Positions 9,901 through 20,450 are shown, counted from the stretch's first letter. The stretch: 64,000 nt of DNA from an uncultured Latescibacterota bacterium (GCA_958295495.1 OY282352.1:5836049-5900048), one strand, 5' to 3'. Notes: a model not told the origin generated them from the sequence alone. A program made the numbers and translations.

Positions 9901-10395
9901 GAAGGCCTCTTGGGCAGTTACTTTTCTCCCCAATCTTTCGATGTCGTCGTGAATTCTCGTGTAATGGTGGAAGAAAGCCAATCGTCCAAAGGAACGGATC
10001 TGCCCAGCACCTTGCATGATGGCACTGGCAGGCAGCGCGTCCAGTTCGCTGGGAAACCAGTCCCATATATGCGGATAGGCATTCTTGTTGCGCCGGTATC
10101 CAGCCAAATCCTCGGGCTGGACCCGCCCATCAATCTTCTGTGGAGCGGTAAGGTCAATACGCCTGTCCAACTCGTCAGGTGCCTCCCCGCTCAGGGACTG
10201 ATTGCGGATATCAGTATCAAACCATAGGTACTCCATGATGGGTAAACCCGTTACTCTGTACTTCTCGTAGAACATCCGTCGCAGCCGCCGCAGTACTTCC
10301 TTTCCCGTACCTCCCAAGCCGATCAAAAGCGTGGGACGGCTATCGATCGTTTGGCTTCCTTCTTTTGCTGTACCTATAGTAGTTATCTCAACCAT
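6946..10395 (-). CDS. Large tubulin-like GTPase (Tubulin_2-like family)
   Basis: 1,149 aa. The N-terminal 250 residues carry tubulin/FtsZ-superfamily marks: a first loop LLIGLGGTG (23-31), and the signature SSLGGGTGSG (188-197) after a hydrophobic strand. The remaining 900 residues are mostly helical, with long charged stretches, and have no motif I recognise. Prokaryotic tubulin-like proteins of this size (PF13809 type) are known from gene neighbourhoods with vWA and Hsp70-like proteins but have no settled function. The start is the ATG at 10395, which has an AAGGAG site 7 bases upstream; an in-frame TTG at 10410 lies before that site and is rejected. It is the largest protein of the cluster and may form the filament or scaffold to which the others attach (inference). 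Confidence 0.85.
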   Translation of the reverse strand: MVEITTIGTAKEGSQTIDSRPTLLIGLGGTGKEVLRRLRRMFYEKYRVTGLPIMEYLWFDTDIRNQSLSGEAPDELDRRIDLTAPQKIDGRVQPEDLAGYRRNKNAYPHIWDWFPSELDALPASAIMQGAGQIRSFGRLAFFHHYTRIHDDIERLGRKVTAQEAFADMNRDYPDYTVDTSAFDIIIISSLGGGTGSGCFIDVGFLCRVLFPTSTRTAFLAMPTVFDDVVGSAETEAVHANGFAALKELEYFMQPRFIADEDQETSEYSTHEFNWDSSPRSVPAPPFDTVYMLDNENVAGEHITEFTDTFQMIAEFLLLDFDRTRFAAQKRSVRSNMEQYLQDVTRYYSGSYVQYFPCRYAAFGLSQIELNQPRLANAAANRCAQYLVELIMAKENRIPQGYDDADVKPRLEGMGLTEKLFLQRCLAKPGRDFTLIDEVVNELIEPAFNELQNKLHTAPAVEDQKVLDHLVEKTRQDMGRLVREVKERVGERLLQQGTQKGDGVTQILENIGLDRPKLEKRVEDECLELLCDPLNFGPKFMVEWLKIAVLELERIKEELQARENEDIEAPEAPSLEIEFSEDYEKYEARLKAAREEMPFAFLTKRIAINHYKGRKKQSLKQNAELITRNLVQQVKAVEKQLKEWVTVRYEQEAARRLLNPNSGGQVQEKGLLDNMIGFVGQQTEVRGADGELHVEFSGLLAKVEEFQKHLQDLASRFEGFHNSYRKRMPSVRNLSLMPELNYGEAIKEEFEKGGLTGAGFKEILQDVLRRYFRSEEAKPLFAEYANLEGTEIDAIRDCTRIIFNRSANKNNAPRDWEEVEDSLSRFAFDLFKEFYADRNAVQELQNQNHNEKEEMQKRARLAEARMSKLKPAPQGMSNHTRKTIGLPPNERRWEALVDQNVGGYKAEYHAPDSVIFVSQWMAFPLFAIENLRKLHAAYENNLRVPQNVFRRYMTKDYIKYPEILPPRDDQEARMLVDALQPLIDGILLEVVTFDRRGFYRTYRAQGLRYTDDYGPNIEVARRSLARDRETRNRLRQAVQEIRNKWKSDGNGLVFEQYLALQSHLVNEVYPKRRVVIDGQSVNVDDLFHSLLSKAFEENFKDVQNRLGISDSELDDRIGKHLQNKDGFAKPLDYSDPHCKDDIYVMDDANV

Positions 10396-10497
10396 GGTGT
10401 TCTCCTTCAATGTTGATCCAACTCAGTCATTAGATGCTTTTCAGGTCGAAGCCCCCGACGGCTGTCGTACAAGGGCATTGGGACTCACTCGGAATTC

Positions 10498-11532
10498 TCA
10501 GCGGCGGCTTGGCCGGGTGACAAGTTTTGCTATCACCACAATGAAGATTAGGATCACCATCCCAAAGATGAAGATTCGCCATTCGATTTGCGAACTTGAC
10601 TCCCAGCCCATCAAAAAATCAAAAAAGCCGCTCAACCCCAAAGAGGCGATCAGCGCAATGCCTCCCCACAACAGGCTGGCGGACCAACCAAAAGCCGTGG
10701 CCGGGTGCATGTCTTGGCTCTTGATGAGTCCGTTAAAAAGTAAGACCGAAAGGAGATAGACGAATACAGAAAGTACCACAATCCAGACTATGCGCCCAAC
10801 CTCCACATAGCGAAAGGTGCTCTTCGATCTATTCTCCGGTGGAGGTACTCCTACCTGGACGGGTTCAAATTGGTCCGAGGGGATGCCCAGCAGCGGTTTA
10901 GCTTCATCAATTGAGACCGCAAAATTGAGATTCTGCCCCTCGTCGTGGCTAGAGCTTAGATTAAAACTTACCACGCCAATTACCTCTCCGTTCTGGTCGA
11001 ATAAAGGCCCACCACTATTGCCCGGCGATACGGCGGCATCCGTCTGAATCAGCCTGAGGCCCTCCGGGGTAGTGCGAACCTCGGAGATAATCCCTTCGGT
11101 GACCGAGTACTCTAGCCCTAATGGGTTGCCTATTGCCACCACGGGATCGCCCGAACTTATATATTCTCCCGATCCAAGCCTAGACTGCTGTAGGTGTTGG
11201 TTGCGCGGATCGACGTTTATCACCGCCAGATCTTTGAGTTCGTCTTGGGAGACAACGCCCGTAATCGGCATCCAAGTCCCGTTGAACGGCTTGGCCCATC
11301 CTTCTTTGATGCCCTTGATTACATGGTGCGCCGTGAGAATTTGGCCCGTTGACTTAACGATGATTCCGCTCCCCAGTCCCTCTCCCTCATTGGTAGAAAC
11401 CTTGAGGAATACTACGCTTCCCTTTTCTTCCTTGGCAATCTGCTGGGTAAACGTGGAGCCGCTTTGTCCCGACCCGCCACACCCCATCCAGCCGATAGCC
11501 AGTATAAATCCGAGCGCGATGTGCCGTTTCAT
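10498..11532 (-). CDS. Membrane-anchored trypsin-like serine protease (DegP/HtrA-type catalytic domain)
   Basis: 344 aa. An N-terminal signal ends in a lipobox (GWMGC, Cys18). The S1C-type catalytic triad is complete: His70 in LTAHHV, Asp101 in DLAVI and Ser173 in GNSGGP. No PDZ domain follows. Instead there are three C-terminal membrane helices (about 242-265, 280-305, 318-338) and a basic tail. The protease domain should lie outside the cytoplasmic membrane. It sits between the vWA gene (15 bp upstream) and the tubulin-like gene (102 bp downstream), all in the same direction. Known HtrA proteases sense and cleave misfolded envelope proteins. Here the protease could be an envelope sensor or an activation switch for the cluster (inference). 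Confidence 0.85.
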   Translation of the reverse strand: MKRHIALGFILAIGWMGCGGSGQSGSTFTQQIAKEEKGSVVFLKVSTNEGEGLGSGIIVKSTGQILTAHHVIKGIKEGWAKPFNGTWMPITGVVSQDELKDLAVINVDPRNQHLQQSRLGSGEYISSGDPVVAIGNPLGLEYSVTEGIISEVRTTPEGLRLIQTDAAVSPGNSGGPLFDQNGEVIGVVSFNLSSSHDEGQNLNFAVSIDEAKPLLGIPSDQFEPVQVGVPPPENRSKSTFRYVEVGRIVWIVVLSVFVYLLSVLLFNGLIKSQDMHPATAFGWSASLLWGGIALIASLGLSGFFDFLMGWESSSQIEWRIFIFGMVILIFIVVIAKLVTRPSRR

Positions 11533-11547
11533 CTTGACTCCCTAGTG

Positions 11548-13176
11548 TTATTTGAGGCGTTCCAGTTCAAACTCATTGCCCTTGTGGTTGAAAACCCATT
11601 TTTCATCCTTTTCAAAAGCCACCCCCTCCTCATCGACCGGATCGCCCATCCGATTTCTTAGTTCGGCCCTTTCGTCGCCCTCTTCGGCCGGTAGTAAGCG
11701 GTATTTGCATTTGAACAGGCCGTCTCGCCGCAAATATCCCAAAACGATATCCTTTCCGCTTTGGTTTGTGTACTTCAATTCCTTTCGACCGCCGGGGCGC
11801 ATCCGGCACTTGTACTCGGCATCTGCCAGCCGATAAACGAGCCTCCTGAAATAAACCATTCCCCCGGCAGCTACCACAGCGATGGGTGGCAAGATCACCG
11901 CGACCCAAGCCCGCCACAGATAGAGAGGGGAACGGACTTGCAATCTCCCCCTTATGGCTCCTCCCTTGGGCACCACTTCCAAACCCTCTCGGTCTCGATG
12001 CAGGAAGTGTATCATATCTTCTGGCGTATAGATACGCTCGACCTCTTGGGGGTTGTCGGTGAAGTACTTCTCCTGATAAGTCGGAGTCATGCGAAACGAG
12101 CCAGGCGGTATCTCCAAGACGACCTTGGACATATATTGCACTGGAATCGGGCTTATACGCGCCATGCCAAGCTGGTCGAAGAAGCCGACCTCGTTGGGCA
12201 AGAACGGGCCTAGGCGGACCCGGCACGAATAGCGGTATTTGTTCTGGGTATTGTGCTCCAGCTTCTCTTCGAGGCGGGGTGGAGTAACTCGCCCCCTCCC
12301 GCCGGCTCGACTCCAGTACCGCCGGTCTTCGGGCTGCATGGGAATGATCCTAGGCTGGCTCACCTTCAATCGGACCTGATTACCATACTCATCCGTCGGT
12401 TCTATATTCAGGTAGCTCAATTGCGACTCTAGGGTAAAGGAGAAATTGACCGACTCGTATTCGTCCATGCCGATGTCGCTCGGCTGGTCCGAATATGCCC
12501 TGCGTTTGCGATGTAGAACAATGCGGTGGTCTAGCGGTTTCATCAGCATCGGTTCCAAGCCGCCGACCCTGAGTTGGGAGATAAGTTTGCCGAATCTAGT
12601 ACGCTGATTTTCTTCTGTGAGATAGGCATAAAGGATCGCCCCACGCCGACCTTGGTGGTAAACCTTGTCGGGGTGATTGAACAACCTCCCATCGAAGGGC
12701 AGACTCAGCGGCGTGGCGTATAGTACTTGTACCACATCCTCGGCAAAACGTGCATAGAGCCCCCGAACATCCTCGTCATTGGTGGTTGCTTGGACATTAT
12801 CGGTAAGAAAAAAAGTAATAGGTGCCCATCCAAGCCCTTCTTCAAAAGCCCTGAGCAAATTAGTATAGCTGCCCCATTGTGCGCCTTGGGTTTCCTCGAT
12901 CCACACTAGCGAATCCGGGTGTTGGGATACAAAAAATAAAGTGCCTGCCTCCAGTTGCCGGTCTTGGCAGGCTTTTTCCAACGAAGTCAGCAATTTCTGT
13001 AGCTCACCTGTCTGCTGGAAGCCCTCCATTGAACCAGAGCCATCAACCAATATGCTGACATCCATCCCAGCGGTGGCACGAGGGCCGCCAAGCCCTAGAC
13101 AGCAGAGCAGAGCAACGTACCAGAATGACTGGTTTTCAAACGGCCAATAGGTCATAGCGATACAGATGGTACTCAT
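11548..13176 (-). CDS. von Willebrand factor A domain membrane protein
   Basis: 542 aa. A signal-like hydrophobic stretch (about 18-36) is followed at once by a vWA domain starting DVSILVDGSGSM, with an intact MIDAS DxSxS motif (Asp45-Ser49). A later transmembrane helix lies at about 425-447 (AVILPPIAVVAAGGMVYF), and a C-terminal cytoplasmic part of about 95 residues is beta-rich. The vWA domain would sit on the outer face of the membrane, where it could bind a metal-dependent ligand or an envelope partner. The frame overlaps the preceding gene by 41 bp; an ATG at 13155 is a second possible start. vWA proteins near Hsp70-like and tubulin-like genes are a recurring pattern in putative conflict systems. 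No MoxR-type AAA ATPase, the usual vWA partner, is present here. Confidence 0.8.
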   Translation of the reverse strand: MSTICIAMTYWPFENQSFWYVALLCCLGLGGPRATAGMDVSILVDGSGSMEGFQQTGELQKLLTSLEKACQDRQLEAGTLFFVSQHPDSLVWIEETQGAQWGSYTNLLRAFEEGLGWAPITFFLTDNVQATTNDEDVRGLYARFAEDVVQVLYATPLSLPFDGRLFNHPDKVYHQGRRGAILYAYLTEENQRTRFGKLISQLRVGGLEPMLMKPLDHRIVLHRKRRAYSDQPSDIGMDEYESVNFSFTLESQLSYLNIEPTDEYGNQVRLKVSQPRIIPMQPEDRRYWSRAGGRGRVTPPRLEEKLEHNTQNKYRYSCRVRLGPFLPNEVGFFDQLGMARISPIPVQYMSKVVLEIPPGSFRMTPTYQEKYFTDNPQEVERIYTPEDMIHFLHRDREGLEVVPKGGAIRGRLQVRSPLYLWRAWVAVILPPIAVVAAGGMVYFRRLVYRLADAEYKCRMRPGGRKELKYTNQSGKDIVLGYLRRDGLFKCKYRLLPAEEGDERAELRNRMGDPVDEEGVAFEKDEKWVFNHKGNEFELERLK

Positions 13177-14389
13177 GATCGCGGGTCATCACGTACACGT
13201 ACTTGCCGAAACCCGCTGGCGGCACAACCGGATCTTCGCCTAAAGGCCAGCCACGCAAGAAATGTCCCTCTCCCCATTCATCGAGACGGGAAAGACGAAA
13301 TTCCGTATTAGCTCCCACTCCTCTTTGGAAGTTGGCGACCAAGCCGCCCAAGCCTTTGGTCTGATCGATGTGCCTCATGGAATATCCGGGGCTACACTCC
13401 AATTTGGACATAGGTTGCTGATTCAATGGATCGAACAACAGCATAAAATTAGCCCCTATCGCCATATAGCAATAGCCGGACTTGATCCGCAATGCCTGTA
13501 GGGCTTGTACCTCTACCTCGGTCTGGCGCGGAATTTCTTTTAGTACCTGTTGGCCGACTAACTGTAGGGCACACAAGCCCCCTTCTCGAGTCAATAGCCA
13601 TATTGACGGCTCTTCGCCGCTCATTACTCCCGCCCAAGCGTCTAATGGGTCGCCGAGGGTACCCCTATACGGGATTTTCTCTCCTTGTTCCAAATCCAAG
13701 AAAGCAACCCTGTTTTCCTCTTCTATTAAGCCCAGATAGGCGTCGCTTCCCCGAATTGGAATCATTTCTTTGATAGGCAACGAATTTTTGTATGGCTTTT
13801 TCAATTCGTCGAAAATGCGGTTCTCTTTCTTCCAGTATCGATCGCAACTTGCTTTATCTACATTATATATATGGATAGTCAATGCCTCTTGGTCGAGTAG
13901 GCAAAGCCGATCCCGGCCTAAGGCAATGTTCTCGATGCGCTCACATTCCACGGCAACCTGCTTCCACTGAGCAACTCGAAGCATATCTTCGTTCAACAAT
14001 GCAGATATCGGAAATACTTGAAGCGTCCCCACCTTAGTGAGCGCGTAAATCCACCAGCGGTCAAAATCCACCTGACGCAAGGAAGCCCCATTGAGTTGAG
14101 GCAGGTCGCATTGCCTGTCCTCTATGTAGGTACTCATTTTTCCGCTGGATTTATCCACTAATAAAGGCTGGCCGAACACGTTAAAGAGGTCGTCAACTTG
14201 GTCCATAATGACCGGCAGATTCCCAACAGCACTGTCTTTACTCTCTCCCAGAGGTATATCGGCCATGAGATCGACAGGTTTGCTCTCGACAGCACCGCTG
14301 CAAACGCCGCAAAAATTAGCGAGCGCGTGATGCTCGCGGCCATCCTTAGAACAAATCCAAGCATTCTTATGCCAATTCCAGTCTTGCAT
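13136..14389 (-). CDS. Zinc-ribbon protein with propeller-like repeats, first gene of the cluster
   Basis: 417 aa, no signal peptide or membrane helix. The N-terminus has a CxxC-type metal site (Cys13, His20/His21, Cys27, Cys30 in ANFCGVC). This recalls the zinc ribbon that opens the Hsp70-like protein of the same cluster. The rest consists of beta-rich units with short aromatic or aspartate turns (for example LGLIEEENRVAFLDL, KYVYVMTRDHEYHLYRYD), which suggests a beta-propeller of the PQQ or WD type, though no textbook repeat signature is present. It is the most upstream gene of the eight, so any promoter should lie in 14390-14551; I see an AGAGG about 12 bases before the ATG but no convincing -35/-10 pair. 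I infer a sensor or adaptor role. Confidence 0.6.
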   Translation of the reverse strand: MQDWNWHKNAWICSKDGREHHALANFCGVCSGAVESKPVDLMADIPLGESKDSAVGNLPVIMDQVDDLFNVFGQPLLVDKSSGKMSTYIEDRQCDLPQLNGASLRQVDFDRWWIYALTKVGTLQVFPISALLNEDMLRVAQWKQVAVECERIENIALGRDRLCLLDQEALTIHIYNVDKASCDRYWKKENRIFDELKKPYKNSLPIKEMIPIRGSDAYLGLIEEENRVAFLDLEQGEKIPYRGTLGDPLDAWAGVMSGEEPSIWLLTREGGLCALQLVGQQVLKEIPRQTEVEVQALQALRIKSGYCYMAIGANFMLLFDPLNQQPMSKLECSPGYSMRHIDQTKGLGGLVANFQRGVGANTEFRLSRLDEWGEGHFLRGWPLGEDPVVPPAGFGKYVYVMTRDHEYHLYRYDLLAV

Positions 14390-14551
14390 TATTTTTTATA
14401 ACCTCTGATCAGCCTAGCCCTATCTCAATCTCGCGTACAACCTCAAAATTGACCGGTCCGGTGTCGCTTGTCGCTTGTGATTTTGGTAAGATAGATCGCT
14501 ACTGAGTAATGTCAAATAATAGCAAAAATACCGGCCCACCCCTTCATACAG

Positions 14552-16495
14552 TTAGCCCCAGCACCTCTCAGCCCACCGTCCCACATCCTCCACCCCGGCC
14601 CGCAACAACTCCCCCACGCTCCACGCCTGGGCAATGCAGCCGCGAGGAGCAAAAGGCGGCTCGGGGTCAAATATCTCCGAGACCGTGCCCAAGCCCGCCT
14701 CAAGAAGGTGCGCGGCAAAGCCGTTGAGGAGGGCGCGCCCGCGCTGGCGGCCGGCGCGCCCGTGGCAGCGGCAGAGGGCGGTGATGTACGGGCCGATGAG
14801 CCAACCCCACACCGTGCCCTGGTGATACGCGCTGTCGCGCTCCCAAGGGCCGCCCGCATACCGGGCGCAGTACGCCGGGTCGCGCGGCGAGAGGCTGCGC
14901 AGGCCGCGCGGGGTCAGCAAGTGTTCGTCAATCACGGATAAGATCCGCTGTGCCCGCTCGCCCTCGACGAGCGGAAAGGGCAGCGAGAGCGCGAAAATTT
15001 GGTTGGGGCGGATTGCCCAGTCCGCTCCCTCAAGCGCGACCACGTCGCAGAGGTACCCGCGGTCTTCGCACCAGAACAGGCGGTCAAAGGACGCGCGCAC
15101 TTCGGCGGCGCGCTGGCCGTACTCAGCACGCTGACCAAATGCCCCGGCCAAGTGCTGCAAAACTTTGAGCGCATTGTACCAGAGAGCATTGACCTCTACC
15201 GGCTTGCCCACGCGCGGCGTGACCACCCAATCGCCGACCTTGGCGTCCATCCACGTCAGTTGCACTCCAAGCTCGCCAGCAGTGAGCAGACCGTCGGCAT
15301 CGACCCGGATCTGATAGCGCGTACCGCGCTCGTGCCAAGCCACAATGTCCTCTAGCGTCGGCCATAGCTCGCTGGCAAAATCGTAGTCTTGGGTGTATTG
15401 CAAATACTTGTAGAGCGCGACAAAAAACCACAAAGTCGCGTCAACAGCGTGGTATTCTGGAATCGCTCCCGCGTCGGGAAAGCGGTTGGGTATCATGCCC
15501 TTGCTGACGTGCGCGGCAAATGCCGCGAAGATGCCCCGCGCCTCGGCAAAGCGCCCGGTGACCAAGCAGAGGCCGGGCAGGGCGATCATGGCGTCGCGGC
15601 CCCAATCCGCAAACCAGTGGTAGCCCGCGACAATGGTGTGCAGGCCATCGCCGCGCCGCACCAGAAACTGATGGGCCGCCCGCGCCAGCGACCCCAGCAC
15701 AGGATCGGCCGCCCACGGGGCGCGCACCTCCACCTGCTGACGGCGGTCGATCTCGCCGGCGAGCAGCGCGAGGGGGTCGCGACAGGCGGGCAGCTCGGTC
15801 GCTGCGACCACGCCAACGGTGGCCCCGGGGGCCAGCCGCAGGCGCAAGCGGCCGGGCGTGAACAGGTCCTCGCTGTGGTCGAGGCCGCGCTCTTCCTCGC
15901 GCGGATATTGGAAGTTGTAGTACCAGTCCGGGGCGGCCTCCCAGCACGCGCCCGGAGCGAGAATGTGGGCGGTGGGCTGCTCCCGATAGGGGCGATAGAC
16001 CAGCATGTCCTCGGCCCAAGCGGCCGTTGAGGCGACTTGCTCGTTGGCCTGCATCAAGTGGTGGTAGTCCCGGCCGGCGAAAAAGGGGCGCAACTCCAAC
16101 CAAAGTGGGTCAGGTCCCTTCACCAACTCGTACGCGACGACCAAGGCGTGCTCGCCCGCCAGCAAGGCCAACCGCTTGCACAACACCCACCCGTCCGCCG
16201 CGTACGTCCACGTCGGCACCGGCTCGGGCGCGAAGGCAGTCAGCCATTGGTCGCCCCGGGGGTGAATGGCCCCGGGGAAAATGCTGCAACCTAGCTCGAC
16301 GCGGGCTGTGGGCAGGACCAAGGTTTCGTCGAGCCGCGAGAGCAATACCACCCGGCCGACCGGCGGACAGGTCGCCACGACCAGTAGGCCGTGGTAGCGC
16401 CGAGTGTGCGCGCCGCTGACCGTGGAGGAGGCCCAACCGCCCAAGCCGTTGGTCTCCAACCACTCGCTGCCTTTAGGCTGTGCAAAGGCGGTCAC
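14552..16495 (-). CDS. Glycogen debranching enzyme-like amylo-alpha-1,6-glucosidase
   Basis: 647 aa. It has the bacterial debranching enzyme N-terminal domain (WLETNGLGGWASSTVSG, THTRRYHGLLV-like run) and the C-terminal (alpha/alpha)6 barrel with GYHWFADWGRDAMIALPGL. This arrangement fits GH133-type amylo-alpha-1,6-glucosidases. They remove alpha-1,6 branch stubs from glycogen or maltodextrin in the cytoplasm. The GTG start at 16495 directly abuts the TAA of the upstream acetyl-CoA synthetase gene, so the two are probably co-transcribed and coupled. GC content is clearly higher than in the neighbouring tubulin/Hsp70 cluster. Confidence 0.88.
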   Translation of the reverse strand: MTAFAQPKGSEWLETNGLGGWASSTVSGAHTRRYHGLLVVATCPPVGRVVLLSRLDETLVLPTARVELGCSIFPGAIHPRGDQWLTAFAPEPVPTWTYAADGWVLCKRLALLAGEHALVVAYELVKGPDPLWLELRPFFAGRDYHHLMQANEQVASTAAWAEDMLVYRPYREQPTAHILAPGACWEAAPDWYYNFQYPREEERGLDHSEDLFTPGRLRLRLAPGATVGVVAATELPACRDPLALLAGEIDRRQQVEVRAPWAADPVLGSLARAAHQFLVRRGDGLHTIVAGYHWFADWGRDAMIALPGLCLVTGRFAEARGIFAAFAAHVSKGMIPNRFPDAGAIPEYHAVDATLWFFVALYKYLQYTQDYDFASELWPTLEDIVAWHERGTRYQIRVDADGLLTAGELGVQLTWMDAKVGDWVVTPRVGKPVEVNALWYNALKVLQHLAGAFGQRAEYGQRAAEVRASFDRLFWCEDRGYLCDVVALEGADWAIRPNQIFALSLPFPLVEGERAQRILSVIDEHLLTPRGLRSLSPRDPAYCARYAGGPWERDSAYHQGTVWGWLIGPYITALCRCHGRAGRQRGRALLNGFAAHLLEAGLGTVSEIFDPEPPFAPRGCIAQAWSVGELLRAGVEDVGRWAERCWG

Positions 16496-18451
<1,956 letters not shown>

Positions 18452-18498
18452 GCGAGCTAACTCCTCATTGGGGTGGAAATGGCCGTGCATAGCGCAAA

Positions 18499-19284
18499 CT
18501 AATTGCCGCCGGCCATCGGCGGCAAGGGCCACTCGTCGCCGGCCATGAAGCCGCCATCGACGTAAATACACTGCCCGGTGACGTAATCCGAGGCCGGCGC
18601 GGCGAGGAATACGGCCGTGCCGACCAAGTCTTCGGGCGTTCCCAAGCGGTTGAGTGCGACCCGCCCCTCGCCCCAAGCACGCATGGTGTCGTCGGCCCAC
18701 AGCTTCTCGGTGAGCGAGGTAAGCACAAAGCCCGGGCAAATGGCGTTGACTTGGATGTTGTGCGGCCCGAACTCAATGGCCTGGCCCTTGGTGAGCTGGC
18801 CGACGGCTCCCTTGGTCGCGGTGTACACCGACACTTTGGCAAGGGCGTAGCTCGTGGTCAGCGAGCCGATGTTGATGATCTTGCCGCCTTGGCCGCGCTC
18901 GATCATCTGGCGGCCAACCTTCTGGCTGAGGAAGTACAGGCCCTTGAGATTGACTGCCATGATCTGATCGTAGTTTTCCTCCGAGACCTCGACGATGGGC
19001 TGGCGGATGTTCATGCCGGCATTGTTGAACAGGATGTCTATGGGGCCGCATTGCGCCAAGGCCGCGTCCATGCCCGCTAGGTCGGCCATGTCCAATTCGA
19101 CTGCGCGGGCTTGGCCGCCGGCGGCCTCAATGGCGGCGACAGCTTCGTCGAGCTGGCTGCGGGTGCGAGCGGCGCACGCGACCGTGGCACCGGCCGCAGC
19201 CATGCCGGCGGCCACGCCGCGGCCAATGCCGCGACTGGCACCGGTGACGAGGGCGACTTTTCCCGCTAGCGAAAATAGATTCAC
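18499..19284 (-). CDS. SDR-family oxidoreductase (gluconate 5-dehydrogenase-like)
   Basis: 261 aa, classical short-chain dehydrogenase. The Rossmann motif is TGASRGIG, the NNAG motif is present (LFNNAGMN), and the catalytic tyrosine-lysine pair is in YTATKG. Overall pattern and length resemble gluconate 5-dehydrogenase and 2-deoxy-D-gluconate 3-dehydrogenase (KduD-like) enzymes, which reduce keto-sugar acids with NAD(P)H. The substrate cannot be fixed from sequence. Start is the GTG at 19284 with an AAAGGAG site 7 bases upstream; an in-frame ATG 60 bp earlier lacks such a site. Confidence 0.88.
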   Translation of the reverse strand: MNLFSLAGKVALVTGASRGIGRGVAAGMAAAGATVACAARTRSQLDEAVAAIEAAGGQARAVELDMADLAGMDAALAQCGPIDILFNNAGMNIRQPIVEVSEENYDQIMAVNLKGLYFLSQKVGRQMIERGQGGKIINIGSLTTSYALAKVSVYTATKGAVGQLTKGQAIEFGPHNIQVNAICPGFVLTSLTEKLWADDTMRAWGEGRVALNRLGTPEDLVGTAVFLAAPASDYVTGQCIYVDGGFMAGDEWPLPPMAGGN

Positions 19285-19350
19285 AATACACTCCTTTGTT
19301 GTGGTTGCGTTGATTAATGATAATCGGGGCTGGCGTTCCAGCAAGGCTTT

Positions 19351-20298
19351 TCAGGTGGGTACGGAAGCGATTAGATACTCCAATTTTTCGCTCCCCAGCG
19401 GCGCGACCTCGCAAGCGCGGCCGGCCGGCACCAGCGCGGTCGCGCCCGTGCTCAAGGCCCACGCGCCCACGCGCGCCCGGCCGCGGACGACCGTCAGCAC
19501 CAGAAACGATCCCTCGGCCCGGTGCTCGGCTTGGCCGCCTTCTAAGCCGCAGCCGCGCAGCACAAAGTGCTCGGACTCTACCAGCACTTGGCCCCGCAGC
19601 ACCGGATGCGGCACCGGCCCGGGCCGGCGTTGGGCAAAGTCGATGACCGCGAGGGCTTGCTCCCAGTGCAGGGCGCGCGGCCGGCCGTAGTCGTACATGC
19701 GGAAGGTCAGGTCGCTCGCTTGCTGCACCTCGTACAGGACGACCCCCCGGCACAGGGCGTGTACCGTGCCCGGCGGCAAAAAGAGCACGTCCCCTTGCGC
19801 GACCGGGTAAAAGCGGACGACCTCGGCGACGCGATTGGCCGCGTGTGCGGCGACAAGCTCCGCGCGGCCCACGCCCTCGGCCAGCCCGCACACCACGCGG
19901 CCGCCGTCTGATTGCAGCACGTACCAAGCCTCCATCTTACCGCCGTCGGCCAACCCATTGCGCTGGGCGTACTCGTCGCTGGGATGCACTTGGATCGACA
20001 GGTCTTGCTGGGCGTCGAGGAGCTTGACCAGCAGGGGAAAGCGCCCACCGTAGCGCGCCCACACCGCCGCACCGACCAAGTCGGCCCGGTGCGTTTCCAC
20101 CAACTCGCCCAGCGACCGACCGTCCGCCGCCCGGCTCTCGCGGCCCTCGTACGCGGACAACTCAAAGGACTCGCCAATGAGCGCATCGTCTGGCAGGGCC
20201 TTGCCGTAGAGCGCGGCTAAGCGGCGGCCGCCCCACACCATCTCGCGGTAATAGGGCGTTAAGGGAATGACATCGGGCAATTTATCCATATATCGCAT
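19351..20298 (-). CDS. manA: Mannose-6-phosphate isomerase, class I (short form)
   Basis: 315 aa. It matches the short cupin-type phosphomannose isomerases: the first block PYYREMVWGGRRLAALYGK, the metal-binding block QDLSIQVHPSDEYA, a following MEAWYVL, and FLPPGTVHAL in the second cupin half. The enzyme interconverts mannose-6-phosphate and fructose-6-phosphate using zinc. It is the first gene of the metabolic group that continues with the SDR, acs and debranching enzyme on the same strand. No clear ribosome binding site precedes the ATG at 20298; an ATG three codons later is equally possible. Confidence 0.9.
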   Translation of the reverse strand: MRYMDKLPDVIPLTPYYREMVWGGRRLAALYGKALPDDALIGESFELSAYEGRESRAADGRSLGELVETHRADLVGAAVWARYGGRFPLLVKLLDAQQDLSIQVHPSDEYAQRNGLADGGKMEAWYVLQSDGGRVVCGLAEGVGRAELVAAHAANRVAEVVRFYPVAQGDVLFLPPGTVHALCRGVVLYEVQQASDLTFRMYDYGRPRALHWEQALAVIDFAQRRPGPVPHPVLRGQVLVESEHFVLRGCGLEGGQAEHRAEGSFLVLTVVRGRARVGAWALSTGATALVPAGRACEVAPLGSEKLEYLIASVPT

Positions 20299-20450
20299 TC
20301 GTCTTTTTGTTTGCCACTAAAGTATAGGACGACGAGGGCGAGACAATACCGAGGGTAAGCTGCCGTTTTTAACCAGCGAGCTAGCTTGACATCAAACGCA
20401 TCTTCCCGTTCAATGGAAGCCAATCCAAAGGTCCGGCCAGCTACATAGGC

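Noticed and set aside
14390..14551. Sigma-70 promoter for the eight-gene cluster
   Set aside because: TTGAGA and TATAAA-like hexamers are present, but their spacing (about 21 bases) is too long to support a call.
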